Position numbers and translations under genes: made by a program
Notes under the pieces: generated by a model
Database searches by the model: none
Told to the model about the DNA's origin: nothing
The model's input: only the letters and a program-made list of their open reading frames with translations
Shown: piece by piece, positions 23,344 through 34,282 of the stretch
How positions within the stretch are numbered: position 1 is the first letter of the stretch
Layout of the letters: every line of letters begins with the position of its first letter
Origin: Muribaculaceae bacterium
GTDB taxonomy: Bacteria > Bacteroidota > Bacteroidia > Bacteroidales > Muribaculaceae
Direction: 5' to 3'
Length of the DNA: 41,469 nucleotides
NCBI GenBank assembly: GCA_017964485.1
Contig: JAGCRW010000074.1
Span: 1-41,469, forward strand

Positions 23344-23362
23344 GTTTTATATCTTTTTCCTG

Positions 23363-23370
23363 CAAAAGTA
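23363..23370 (-). promoter_or_regulatory. Putative -7 box for the PIG-L deacetylase gene
   Basis: On the minus strand this reads TACTTTTG (TAnnTTTG), 19 nt upstream of the ATG, which implies a very short leader. Confidence 0.55.
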
Positions 23371-23400
23371 ATAAAAAAACTGATTCAATTGCACTTTTTT

Positions 23401-23412
23401 GCAAACGTTTTC
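23401..23412. promoter_or_regulatory. Operator-like site GCAAACGTTTTC upstream of the malQ operon
   Basis: It matches the perfect palindrome at 15165-15176 in 11 of 12 positions. It lies 100 nt before the malQ start, in the divergent region with the PIG-L gene. The nearest promoter-like box for malQ (TAATTTTA at 23469-23476) departs from consensus, which would fit regulated expression. Confidence 0.55.
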
Positions 23413-23511
23413 ATAGTTTTTTCTCCTTAATTATAATAATATTTTGATATAAGTAGTTTAATTATTAGTAATTTTACTCACTAGATAAAAACTAATATAA
23501 AATAAAGAACT

Positions 23512-26193
23512 ATGAAACTAATTTTCAATCTTGACTATCAGACTATCTTTGGAGAGGAGATAGTGTTGCACATTGACGACAGTCAACTCGACTTCCTTGA
23601 CAGAGCCCACAAGATGACGACTATCGACGGACGCCGTTGGATTTGCGAGGTGAGCTATCCTGGAAAGAGCGGAAGTCACATCGACTACTACTACAGTGTG
23701 AACCGCGGCGACGAGGAAATGCGCCATGAATGGCAGACGGTGCCTCACCGCCTTGTGTTCTCGTGCGCTAAAGCCAAGCGCTACACCATCTACGACCATT
23801 GGCTCGACCTGCCCGAGGACAGTTACCTCTACAGCAGCGCATTTACCGACTGCCTCGCTGAGCGCCCCGTGCAGAAGATGGCAAGCACAGGATTCGGAAA
23901 GACCGCGATCATTAACGTACGCGCGCCGCAGCTTGCCGGCAACCAGCGCCTTGTGCTTTGTGGCGAGGGTCCCGCCCTCGGTGACTGGAGCGCCCAGCGT
24001 GGTCTAAACATGACTGAGATCACCCACAACCAGTGGGCTATAAAACTCAACACTTCTAAGCTCGCCAGCAACCGCATTACATTTAAGTTTGTCGCTCTTG
24101 ACGACAAGGGCGGCATCTGCTGGGAGGAGTGCGACAACCGCAGCATTGAGCTGCCTCATCTCGCCACTGGCGAAGTGGTATGCTACGAGTTACCTCAAGC
24201 CACTTTCCCTCTTCCCGCTTGGCGCATTGCAGGCACCGTGATTCCCATTTTCTCGCTGCGTAGCAAGTATAGCTGCGGCGTTGGCGACTTTGGTGACCTA
24301 AAGAAGATGATTGACTGGATGGAGCGCACTGGCCAACGTGCCCTTCAAGTGCTCCCAATCAACGACACAACTATTACCAAGACGTGGACCGACAGCTACC
24401 CCTACAACAGCATCTCGATCTATGCCCTGCACCCCATGTATGTTGACCTTCGTCAGCTCCCAGCCCTCAAGGATGTGGAGAAGATGAAGAACTACCTGAA
24501 CCAAGGCAAAGACCTGAATGCGTTGCCACAGATAGATTATGAGCGCGTCAACGAGCTCAAGCTCACTTATCTGCGCGACGTGTGGGGACAAGAAGGCGAG
24601 AAGATTGTCAAGGGCAACGACTACAAGAACTTCTTTAACGCCAACAAGCGTTGGCTCGTACCTTACGCTGCTTTCTGCGTGCTGCGCGACAAGTATGGCA
24701 CAGCCAAGTTCAGTGAGTGGCCCAACCACCGCCAGTTCACCACTTCGCTCAAGAAACTCGTTGAGGATCCAAATACCGATATGGGTAAGGAGGCTGCATT
24801 CTGGATGTTTGTGCAGTTTGAGCTGAGCATTCAGATGAAGTCTGCTCACGACTATGCACGCAGCAAGCACGTGATTCTTAAGGGTGACATTCCCATCGGC
24901 ATCAGTCCTAATGGCTGCGACGCATGGGTAGAGCCCAACTACTTCAACATGAACGGCCAGGCTGGCGCTCCACCCGATGCATTCAGCGCCGACGGTCAGA
25001 ACTGGGGCTTCCCAACCTACAACTGGGATGAGATGCTCAAAGACGGCTGCCAGTGGTGGGTACGTCGCTTCCAGAACATGAGCGAGTACTTCGACGCTTA
25101 CCGCATCGACCACGTGTTGGGCTTCTTCCGCATCTGGGAGATTCCTATCAGTTCGGTTCAAGGCTTGCTCGGCCAGTTCTCTCCAGCACTTGGTATGACA
25201 CGCGAGGAGGTTGAAGGCTATGGTCTGCGTTGGCAGGAGGATTTTTTCACTCAGCCATTCATCGCCGACTGGATTATCGACCGCGTGTTCGGTCCTCACG
25301 CACAGCGTGTGCGCGACACCTTCCTGCAGCACTCTCACGATGATATCTGGAAAATGCGTCCCGAGTATGACACTCAGCGCAAGATAGAGGCTGCCTTCGC
25401 CGGCAAAAACACCGACGATGACAAGTGGGTTCGTGATGGACTCTATTCGCTCATCAACAACGTGCTCTTTGTGCGCGACCGCAAGGACGACAACAAGGTC
25501 CACCCACGCATCACAGCGCAACTGTCACTCATCTACGAGGCTTTGTGGGACAACGACAAGGATGCATTCAACCGCTTGTATAACGACTACTACTATCGCC
25601 GCAACAACCGCTTCTGGTATCACGAGGCGATGAAGAAACTGCCTCGCCTGGTAGAGGCCACCCGCATGCTCGTGTGCGCCGAGGACCTCGGCATGGTGCC
25701 CGACTGCGTACCCTGGGTAATAAACGAACTCAAGATTTTGAGCCTCGAAATTCAGTCAATGCCTAAGGACAACAAACTCAAATTCGGTCACCTCCAGAGC
25801 AATCCTTACCGCTCGGTGAGCACAATCAGCACCCACGACATGAGCACTCTGCGCCAATGGTGGGATGAGGACTGGCAGCTCACTCAGGAGTACTACAACG
25901 AGGTGATGTGGAAGTCGGGACCCGCTCCTCATCCACTGCCCGGATGGCTCGCACGCGACATCGTGGCTCAGCACCTCTACAGTCCATCGATGTTGTGCTT
26001 GTTGAGTCTGCAAGACTGGCTCTCGATAGATGAAGATTTACGTCTGCCTGATGCCAATGCCGAGCGCATCAATGTGCCTGCCAACCCACGTCACTACTGG
26101 CGTTACCGCATGCACATGACCATAGAGGACTTGATGGAAAACAGCGAGTTCAACGCTAAGGTTAAGCAGCTCATCGCTCAAAGCTATCGATAA
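23512..26193 (+). CDS. malQ: 4-alpha-glucanotransferase (GH77, DPE2-like) with two N-terminal CBM20 modules
   Basis: An 893-residue cytoplasmic enzyme, with no signal peptide, that transfers glucosyl or maltosyl units between maltodextrins. Two CBM20 starch-binding modules occupy about residues 1-115 and 140-245 (VLCGEGPALGDWS in the second). The GH77 barrel begins near 255 (VFSLRSKYSCGVGDFGDL-type start) with nucleophile D533 in DAYRIDHVLGFFRIW, acid/base E724 in VCAEDLGMVPDCV and D776 in ISTHDMSTLRQWW. The family-typical insertion of disproportionating enzyme 2 lies between D533 and E724. It opens a four-gene plus-strand run with GH97, pullulanase and a SusA-type amylase, and would process the maltose and maltodextrin they release. 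Confidence 0.95.
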   Translation: MKLIFNLDYQTIFGEEIVLHIDDSQLDFLDRAHKMTTIDGRRWICEVSYPGKSGSHIDYYYSVNRGDEEMRHEWQTVPHRLVFSCAKAKRYTIYDHWLDLPEDSYLYSSAFTDCLAERPVQKMASTGFGKTAIINVRAPQLAGNQRLVLCGEGPALGDWSAQRGLNMTEITHNQWAIKLNTSKLASNRITFKFVALDDKGGICWEECDNRSIELPHLATGEVVCYELPQATFPLPAWRIAGTVIPIFSLRSKYSCGVGDFGDLKKMIDWMERTGQRALQVLPINDTTITKTWTDSYPYNSISIYALHPMYVDLRQLPALKDVEKMKNYLNQGKDLNALPQIDYERVNELKLTYLRDVWGQEGEKIVKGNDYKNFFNANKRWLVPYAAFCVLRDKYGTAKFSEWPNHRQFTTSLKKLVEDPNTDMGKEAAFWMFVQFELSIQMKSAHDYARSKHVILKGDIPIGISPNGCDAWVEPNYFNMNGQAGAPPDAFSADGQNWGFPTYNWDEMLKDGCQWWVRRFQNMSEYFDAYRIDHVLGFFRIWEIPISSVQGLLGQFSPALGMTREEVEGYGLRWQEDFFTQPFIADWIIDRVFGPHAQRVRDTFLQHSHDDIWKMRPEYDTQRKIEAAFAGKNTDDDKWVRDGLYSLINNVLFVRDRKDDNKVHPRITAQLSLIYEALWDNDKDAFNRLYNDYYYRRNNRFWYHEAMKKLPRLVEATRMLVCAEDLGMVPDCVPWVINELKILSLEIQSMPKDNKLKFGHLQSNPYRSVSTISTHDMSTLRQWWDEDWQLTQEYYNEVMWKSGPAPHPLPGWLARDIVAQHLYSPSMLCLLSLQDWLSIDEDLRLPDANAERINVPANPRHYWRYRMHMTIEDLMENSEFNAKVKQLIAQSYR

Positions 26194-26203
26194 TCATTAA
26201 CCA

Positions 26204-26248
26204 AGAGGTTCTAGTTATTCCAGTTTTTCTGGAGTTTCTAGAACCTCT
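26204..26248 (+). terminator. Long hairpin between malQ and the GH97 gene
   Basis: AGAGGTTCTAG (26204-26214) pairs exactly with CTAGAACCTCT (26238-26248), and an inner CCAG/CTGG stem surrounds TTTTT. No T run follows, so it is more likely a partial terminator, processing site or mRNA-stabilising structure inside the operon. Confidence 0.6.
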
Positions 26249-26250
26249 AA

Positions 26251-28476
<2,226 letters not shown>

Positions 28477-28483
28477 ACTGTAG

Positions 28484-28503
28484 GGACGAGACCTGTCTCG
28501 TCC
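28484..28503. repeat. Palindromic element between the GH97 and pullulanase genes
   Basis: GGACGAGAC and GTCTCGTCC are exact inverted arms around CT, within GTAGGGACGAGACC. It begins 7 nt after the GH97 stop. Its compact, GC-rich form resembles REP-like intergenic palindromes that occur in many copies in some Bacteroidota; only one copy is in this window. Confidence 0.55.
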
Positions 28504-28528
28504 GAAACATATATTTAACACCTTTAAT

Positions 28529-30475
28529 ATGAAAAAGATATTATTAACAGCAATAATAGCATTGACTATGGCTACAGCAGGTGCTCGCGACTATAACTTC
28601 AACGAGATGACCTATACCCCCAAGGCCACTGAGTTCTTCCTCAACACCAACGATGACGCTCAAGCCGTGACTGTGCGCATCTACGATTCGGGCAAAGATG
28701 GCAACATGCTCAAAAAAATCGACCTAAAGCGCGTGAAAGGAAGCAAGAGCGAGTGGTCGGGCAAAATCAAAGGCGACTTGAAGGGCAAGTTCTACACCTT
28801 TGACGTGAAATATAATGGTGCTTATATGGGCGAGAACCCAGGCATTTTTGCCAAGGCTGTGGGCGTGAACGGCCGTCGTGGCGCTATTATCGACATGGCG
28901 GAAACTAACCCCGAAGGTTGGGATATTGGGCGCCGCTCACCACTCATTGCTCTCGAAGATCACATCATCTATGAGATGCATCACCGTGACTTCTCAATCG
29001 ACCCATCAAGTGGTTTGCAGTACAAGGGCAAGTTCCTTGCGCTCACCGAACCAAAAGCGATAGAGCACTTAAAGAGTTTGGGAGTGAACACTATTCACAT
29101 TCTCCCATCTTACGACTATGCTTCAATTAATGAAGAACGCCTCGCTGATAACCGCTACAATTGGGGATATGACCCCTTGAACTACAACGTTCCCGAAGGC
29201 GGATACTCTACCAATCCGTATGACCCTGCTACTCGCATTCGCGAGTTCAAGCAGATGGTGCAAGCCCTTCATAAGGCCGGTTTTCATGTGGTGCTCGACG
29301 TGGTTTACAACCACACTTACAATATTGGTGACGGCAATTTCCAGAAGACCTGCCCCGACACCTTCTACCGCAAGAACCCCGATGGCTCATGGAGCAATGG
29401 TAGCGGTTGCGGCAACGAGACTGCCAGTGAGCGCGACATAATGCGCGCCTTTATGCTCGCCAGTGTGAAATACTGGATGGAAGAGTATGGTATCGACGGT
29501 TTCCGCTTCGACTTGATGGGTGTGCACGACATCGAGACAATGAACGCCATCGCCGACATGGTGCATAAGAAGGACCCCAACCGCATCGTCTATGGCGAAG
29601 GGTGGAGCGCTGGCCCATGCGCTATACCAAGTGAGATAATGGGCTTAAAGGCCAATATCAAGCGTATGCCTGGCATAGCTGCTTTCAGCGACGACATTCG
29701 CGACGCGCTTCGTGGACCATGGGACGGCGACGACAAGGCAGCATTCTTGGGTGGCATCCCAGGTTATGAGGAAAGTCTGAAATTCGGTATAGCAGGCGCC
29801 TCTCAACATCCGCAAATTGACTACAGCAAGGTGAACTACAGCAAGGAGCCATTTGCCAACAACCCCAATCAGATGATTGCCTACGTGAGCTGTCACGACG
29901 ATATGTGTTTGGTCGACAGGTTGAAAGCTAGCATCCCTGGCCTCACTGAGAAAGACCTTATCAAACTCGACTTGATGGCACAGACTGCTATCTTCACCTC
30001 GCGAGGCATTCCGTTTATGCTCAGTGGCGAGGAGATGCTACGCAACAAGAAGGGTGTGCACAACAGCTTCGAGAGTCCCGACAGTATCAACCACCTTGAC
30101 TGGAACAACCTCAAGCGTTATCCGCAGGTGTTCAACTACTACAAGAACCTCATCGCTCTGCGCAAGAACCATCACATCGCCTATATCTCTGACCCCAAAT
30201 TTAAGCGCACCTCAACTGCTGGAGCGCTCGAGTTCCTGCCTGGTGACGAATGCCTAGTGGTTTATAGATATAAGAATCTCAACGAACTTGGCGACAAGTG
30301 GAACAACATGATTGTTATTCTTAATGGCAACAATGTTAAGAAGACTGTGAAACTGCCTAAATCAACCTACACCATCGTTGGCGACGGCGATGTCATCAAC
30401 GAGGACGGCATTTACACTCTCACCACCGACGAGATCATCGCCCCACCACGCTCAGCAATCATCATGCACGACTAA
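28529..30475 (+). CDS. pulA: Exported type I pullulanase (GH13_14)
   Basis: A 648-residue debranching enzyme that hydrolyses alpha-1,6 bonds in pullulan and branched dextrins. A signal peptide (residues 1-19, ending AGA) is followed by a short CBM48-like N-domain (about 35-110). The type I pullulanase signature YNWGYDP is at about residues 210-216. The catalytic triad is D328 in DGFRFDLMG, E357 in IVYGEGW and D457 in VSCHDDM. No lipobox is seen, so a periplasmic location is expected. It supplies linear maltooligosaccharides to the GH97 and SusA-type enzymes encoded beside it. Confidence 0.95.
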   Translation: MKKILLTAIIALTMATAGARDYNFNEMTYTPKATEFFLNTNDDAQAVTVRIYDSGKDGNMLKKIDLKRVKGSKSEWSGKIKGDLKGKFYTFDVKYNGAYMGENPGIFAKAVGVNGRRGAIIDMAETNPEGWDIGRRSPLIALEDHIIYEMHHRDFSIDPSSGLQYKGKFLALTEPKAIEHLKSLGVNTIHILPSYDYASINEERLADNRYNWGYDPLNYNVPEGGYSTNPYDPATRIREFKQMVQALHKAGFHVVLDVVYNHTYNIGDGNFQKTCPDTFYRKNPDGSWSNGSGCGNETASERDIMRAFMLASVKYWMEEYGIDGFRFDLMGVHDIETMNAIADMVHKKDPNRIVYGEGWSAGPCAIPSEIMGLKANIKRMPGIAAFSDDIRDALRGPWDGDDKAAFLGGIPGYEESLKFGIAGASQHPQIDYSKVNYSKEPFANNPNQMIAYVSCHDDMCLVDRLKASIPGLTEKDLIKLDLMAQTAIFTSRGIPFMLSGEEMLRNKKGVHNSFESPDSINHLDWNNLKRYPQVFNYYKNLIALRKNHHIAYISDPKFKRTSTAGALEFLPGDECLVVYRYKNLNELGDKWNNMIVILNGNNVKKTVKLPKSTYTIVGDGDVINEDGIYTLTTDEIIAPPRSAIIMHD

Positions 30476-30530
30476 TTTAATTCAATGCACAATGCATATT
30501 TAATTCATTTAACTCCTTTGATTCTTTAAA

Positions 30531-32441
30531 ATGAAAAAGATACTTTTAATAGCAATAGCAACTTTCACAGCCATTGGTGCTTGGGCAATTCCCAAAATGC
30601 CTGATTTTAAGGTTGACCGCATTGAGCCTACCAACTGGTTTGTAGGCATGAAAGAGTCCTCAGTGCAGCTTATGGTTTATGGAAAGGGCATCCGCGACGC
30701 TGAGGTCACCACCAACTATGCCGGCGTGAAAATTGACTCGCTTGTGCGGCTCGATAGTCCAAACTATCTGCTAGTCTACATCAATACCGCTGGCGCACAG
30801 CCCGGCTTCATGACTCTCACTTTTAAAAAAGGCAAACTCTCTTACGACGTGAAGTATGAGCTCAAGGCGCGTGAGATGAGCGGCGACAAACGCATGGGAT
30901 TCACCAATGCTGACGTGCTCTATATGCTTATGCCCGACCGCTTTGCCAACGGAAACCCTGCTAACGATAAGGTGGCAGGTATGCGCAGCCAAGTGTGTAA
31001 CCGCAACCATCCAAGCTACCGCCATGGTGGTGACTTGGAGGGAATACGTCAGCATCTCGACTATCTAAACGACTTGGGCGTGACCGCATTGTGGTTCACT
31101 CCAGTGATGGAAAACGACTCTCCCGAGAGTCCATGGAACGATACCTATCACGGCTATGCTACGACTAACTACTACCGCGTTGACCCACGTTTTGGCACCA
31201 ACGAGGACTATCGACGTCTCGTTGACGAGGCCCACAGCAAGGGTCTGAAAATGGTGATGGACATGATTTTCAACCATTGCGGCTTCGAGCATCCCTGGGT
31301 TGCCGACATGCCTAGCAACGACTGGTTCAACACTCACGAATGGCTCAAGGAATCGAATGGCACCAGCGACTCACGCAACACCAGCTTCATGCAAACTAGC
31401 TACAAGCTAGCTCCTGTGCTCGACCCTTACGCCAGTGAGTATGACAAAAAGCAGACCGTTGAAGGTTGGTTTGTATCGACCATGCCCGACCTCAACCAGA
31501 ACAATGTTCACGTGATGAACTATCTCATCCAGAACAGCATCTGGTGGATTGAGACCGTAGGTATTGACGGCATACGCATGGACACCTATCCCTACGCCTT
31601 CGCTAGTCCTATGGCGCGCTGGATGAAGAGAATTGACAATGAGTATCCCAACTTCAACGTGGTGGGCGAGACTTGGTTTGAGCAACCACCCTACACCGCC
31701 GCTTGGCAGCGCGACAGCAAGATTGCCAAGGAGAATAGCTACTTGAAGACTGTGATGGACTTCTCGTTCTATGCCTCAATGGATTCAGCACGCATCGAGA
31801 AGACCGACAATCAGTGGCGTGGCTTTAACCGTGTGTATAACAGCTTGGTATTTGACTACCTCTACCCCAACCCAAGCAGCGTGATGGCGTTTATTGAGAA
31901 TCACGACACCGATCGTTTCCTCAAGGATGGCAAGGACGACCTCACTCTCAAACAGGCATTGGCTTTGTTACTCACCATCAACCGCATCCCGCAGCTCTAC
32001 TACGGCACCGAGGTATTGATGAACGGCACTAAACATGTTACCGACGGCAACGTGCGCAAAGACTTCCCCGGTGGTTTCCCTGGCGACACTCACAACGCTT
32101 TCACATCGCAGGGCCGCACCCAGGAAGAGAATGACATGTACAACTGGCTCCGCGCACTGCTCCATTGGCGCAAAGGTCCAGGCAATGACGTGATAACCAA
32201 GGGCAAGCAAACCCAGTTCCTGCCCCATAACGGCATTTATGTGGTCGCTCGCCAATACAATGGCAAAACCGTGATGACCATCGTTAACGGCACCAACGAG
32301 AACGCCACAATGCCAGTGAAACGCTATGCCGAGATAATAGGCAACGCCATGGTAGGCCGCGACATCCCCACCAGCAACCATGTGAGCCTAGTGAGCGACA
32401 TCAACCTCACACCACGGCAGACGTTGATACTTGAGTTCTAA
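30531..32441 (+). CDS. susA: Periplasmic GH13 alpha-amylase/neopullulanase (SusA-like)
   Basis: A 636-residue exported enzyme close in length and layout to Bacteroides SusA (617). A signal peptide ends near AWA (residue 19). An Ig-like cyclomaltodextrinase N-domain (about 25-110) precedes the GH13 barrel. Catalytic residues are D351 in DGIRMDTYPY, E380 in NVVGETWF and D459 in FIENHDTDRF; region I is MIFNHCG. It would cut maltodextrins and pullulan entering the periplasm. It is last in the malQ-GH97-pulA run and is followed by a clear terminator. The usual susC-susG genes and susR do not follow. Confidence 0.93.
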   Translation: MKKILLIAIATFTAIGAWAIPKMPDFKVDRIEPTNWFVGMKESSVQLMVYGKGIRDAEVTTNYAGVKIDSLVRLDSPNYLLVYINTAGAQPGFMTLTFKKGKLSYDVKYELKAREMSGDKRMGFTNADVLYMLMPDRFANGNPANDKVAGMRSQVCNRNHPSYRHGGDLEGIRQHLDYLNDLGVTALWFTPVMENDSPESPWNDTYHGYATTNYYRVDPRFGTNEDYRRLVDEAHSKGLKMVMDMIFNHCGFEHPWVADMPSNDWFNTHEWLKESNGTSDSRNTSFMQTSYKLAPVLDPYASEYDKKQTVEGWFVSTMPDLNQNNVHVMNYLIQNSIWWIETVGIDGIRMDTYPYAFASPMARWMKRIDNEYPNFNVVGETWFEQPPYTAAWQRDSKIAKENSYLKTVMDFSFYASMDSARIEKTDNQWRGFNRVYNSLVFDYLYPNPSSVMAFIENHDTDRFLKDGKDDLTLKQALALLLTINRIPQLYYGTEVLMNGTKHVTDGNVRKDFPGGFPGDTHNAFTSQGRTQEENDMYNWLRALLHWRKGPGNDVITKGKQTQFLPHNGIYVVARQYNGKTVMTIVNGTNENATMPVKRYAEIIGNAMVGRDIPTSNHVSLVSDINLTPRQTLILEF

Positions 32442-32460
32442 TCTTACTTTAGTTCATAAA

Positions 32461-32500
32461 AAAGGCGGTTATCGTACCACGATGTATGATAACCGCTTTA
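32461..32500 (+). terminator. Terminator of the alpha-glucan operon
   Basis: GCGGTTATC (32465-32473) pairs with GATAACCGC (32488-32496), flanked by AAA and TTT. This is a bidirectional-type stem between convergent genes. Confidence 0.8.
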
Positions 32501-32522
32501 GTGTAATATTTTACTACAAAAC

Positions 32523-32552
32523 AGTGTCCTGCATCTTGAGGTGCAGGACACT
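32523..32552 (-). terminator. Terminator-like hairpin after the zinc-ribbon gene
   Basis: A perfect 11-bp inverted repeat, AGTGTCCTGCA with TGCAGGACACT, around an 8-nt loop. On the minus strand GTTTTG follows. It probably ends the minus-strand transcript. Confidence 0.65.
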
Positions 32553-32574
32553 AAATATTTAAAGTGTAGTGTTG

Positions 32575-34044
32575 TTATAAAGCCCTTTGTCCGCTGTTAC
32601 GCAAGCGTTCATAATCCATATCTCTATGAGGAGTGGGGGGAGGTGTAGGAGGTGCTGGTCTAGTGTTTTGATTATTGGGTTGTGGCTTGGGCTGCGGTTT
32701 TGGTGTTGGTTGTGGTTGTGGTTTAGGTTGCGGCTTTGGAGCAGGCGCAGGTTTTGGTGCAGGAACTGGCTTGACATCATCGGTGATTGGCTGAGGTTCT
32801 AAGTCGTCATCATCTAACTCATCGATGTCATTAGATGTTGAAATCTCATCCTCATAATCATAGAATCCGTCATCAGAGCTGCTTTCGTCGGAGTCTTCAT
32901 CAACGCTGCTCTCATCGTCGCTATCTTCGTCATCAATAGTTTTGTGCTTGTCGGTCTTAAACCACTTCTTAACAAAATCGAGGTAGCCAGCATCGTAGGC
33001 AAAATAACCTCCTGCGCCGAGTGCTGCAAGCAGAGCGAGAATTATCACAAGAAGCCAGGGGAATTTCTTTTTCTTCTTCTCTTCCTGTGGAGGTTCTGGA
33101 TATCCTCCAGGCACATTATTTTCAGGAACTTGCTGGGCTGCTGCCTCGGCAGCTGGAATGCCAGTTGCTATCGTTGCGTTAGCATCATTGGGAGCGACCA
33201 CTGGAGCAGGTTCAGGAATTGGTGCTGGAGCGGGCTTTGATTCAGGCATGGGAAGTGGAGCGGGAATTGGAGCAGGAATCGGTTCTGGATTGCTGTGATT
33301 TAAACCTGCTTCAACGGCCTTAATTTTTTCAGGGTCAAGTTCAATTTCCCTCAAATCATCAACTGTGATGACACCTTTTTCAATTGAAGAGACAAGGTCA
33401 GATACCGATGCTTTATCTGCATTTCTTAATGTCTCAATGACAGCTGCCCCAGAAGCGGGTGCTGGTGCTGGAATTGAAGGAACAACCGGCATCTCGGGTG
33501 CCTTTGGTGCTTCTGGCATCGCTGGCATCTCAGGAGCCTTTGGAGCCTCTGGCATCGCTGGCATTTCGGGAGCCTTTGGAGCCTCTGGCATTGCAGGCAT
33601 TTCGGGTGCCTTTGGTGCCTCAGGCATTGCAGGCATTTCGGGTGCCTTTGGTGCCTCTGGCATTGGAGGCATCTGTGGTGCCTTTGGTGCCTCCGGCATT
33701 GCTGGCATTTCAGGAGCCTTTGGAGCCTCTGGCATTGCTGGCATTTCGGGGGCTTTTGGTGCTTCAGGCATTGGAGGCATCTGTGGCGCCTTTGGAGCCT
33801 CTGGCATTGGTGGCATCTCAGGAGCCTTTGGTGCTTCTGGCATTGGGGGCATCTGTGGTGCCTGTGGAGCCTCAGGCATCGGAGGCATTTGAGGCATTTG
33901 AGGTGGTTGAGTTGCTTGCGAGGCTTGTGGCATTGGCGGCATTGGCGGCATGCTTGGCATTGCTACTGGTGCTCCACAAAAAGCACATTGGTTACTGCCT
34001 GGCGGCACTATGTTTCCACAATTTGGGCATTTAATGGGTTCCAT
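32575..34044 (-). CDS. Zinc-ribbon, Pro/Met-rich tandem-repeat single-pass membrane protein
   Basis: A 489-residue protein with no function I can name. Residues 6-23 form a zinc ribbon (C6, C9, C20, C23 in CPNC...CAFC). Residues 53-184 are eleven 12-residue repeats of the type MPAMPEAPKAPE. A short helical segment (about 200-245, with VIETLRNADKASVSDLV) follows. After a Pro-rich linker comes one transmembrane helix at about 327-350 (FPWLLVIILALLAALGAGGYF), then an Asp/Glu/Ser-rich acidic stretch (about 365-415), and a Pro/Lys/Gln tail. The ribbon should be cytoplasmic and the acidic and proline-rich part periplasmic. The layout suggests a scaffold that reaches away from the inner membrane. 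The long plus-strand frame opposite the repeats is an artefact of the repeats. Confidence 0.8.
   Translation of the reverse strand: MEPIKCPNCGNIVPPGSNQCAFCGAPVAMPSMPPMPPMPQASQATQPPQMPQMPPMPEAPQAPQMPPMPEAPKAPEMPPMPEAPKAPQMPPMPEAPKAPEMPAMPEAPKAPEMPAMPEAPKAPQMPPMPEAPKAPEMPAMPEAPKAPEMPAMPEAPKAPEMPAMPEAPKAPEMPAMPEAPKAPEMPVVPSIPAPAPASGAAVIETLRNADKASVSDLVSSIEKGVITVDDLREIELDPEKIKAVEAGLNHSNPEPIPAPIPAPLPMPESKPAPAPIPEPAPVVAPNDANATIATGIPAAEAAAQQVPENNVPGGYPEPPQEEKKKKKFPWLLVIILALLAALGAGGYFAYDAGYLDFVKKWFKTDKHKTIDDEDSDDESSVDEDSDESSSDDGFYDYEDEISTSNDIDELDDDDLEPQPITDDVKPVPAPKPAPAPKPQPKPQPQPTPKPQPKPQPNNQNTRPAPPTPPPTPHRDMDYERLRNSGQRAL
33493..33888 (-). repeat. 36-bp in-frame tandem repeat, about 11 copies
   Basis: Each 36-bp unit encodes MP(P/A)MPEAPKAP(E/Q). 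Units are near-identical at the DNA level with scattered third-base changes, so copy number may vary between strains. Confidence 0.93.
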
Positions 34045-34231
34045 ATTCTAAAATTTTTAAGTTAAAATCCTATATTTCTTATTTTTCGTATTAATTGAAG
34101 GTGTTTCCTAATCAATATGCAAAATTGCGAAAAATATTTGAGATACCCAAAAAAAAGCGCATGAAATATTATTTTAGGTATTTTTTTTCTTTTTATTAGG
34201 TTTTTGGAGTAATTAGGTGAAAAATTATATC

Positions 34232-34239
34232 TAAATTTG
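34232..34239 (+). promoter_or_regulatory. Putative -7 box of the TPR/outer-membrane pair
   Basis: TAAATTTG matches TAnnTTTG, 43 nt before the ATG at 34283. No TTTG is at the usual -33 spacing. Confidence 0.6.
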
Positions 34240-34282
34240 CATATTATAAACTACGCAATAAAAATTGACAATATAATATACT

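Noticed and set aside
24298..25521. A 407-codon minus-strand open frame
   Set aside because: It lies wholly antisense to malQ, whose catalytic motifs and domains are clear. Long antisense frames are common opposite GC-rich genes with this codon use.
32521..32560. Perfect 11-bp inverted repeat as the end of an insertion sequence
   Set aside because: No transposase or second terminal repeat is nearby; its place between convergent genes fits a terminator.
33365..33892. A 175-residue plus-strand frame of GISGAFGASGIAG-type repeats, collagen- or silk-like in look
   Set aside because: It is the exact opposite strand of the 36-bp repeats in the zinc-ribbon gene. A repeat whose length is a multiple of three stays open in several frames. 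It lacks a start signal, signal peptide and promoter.
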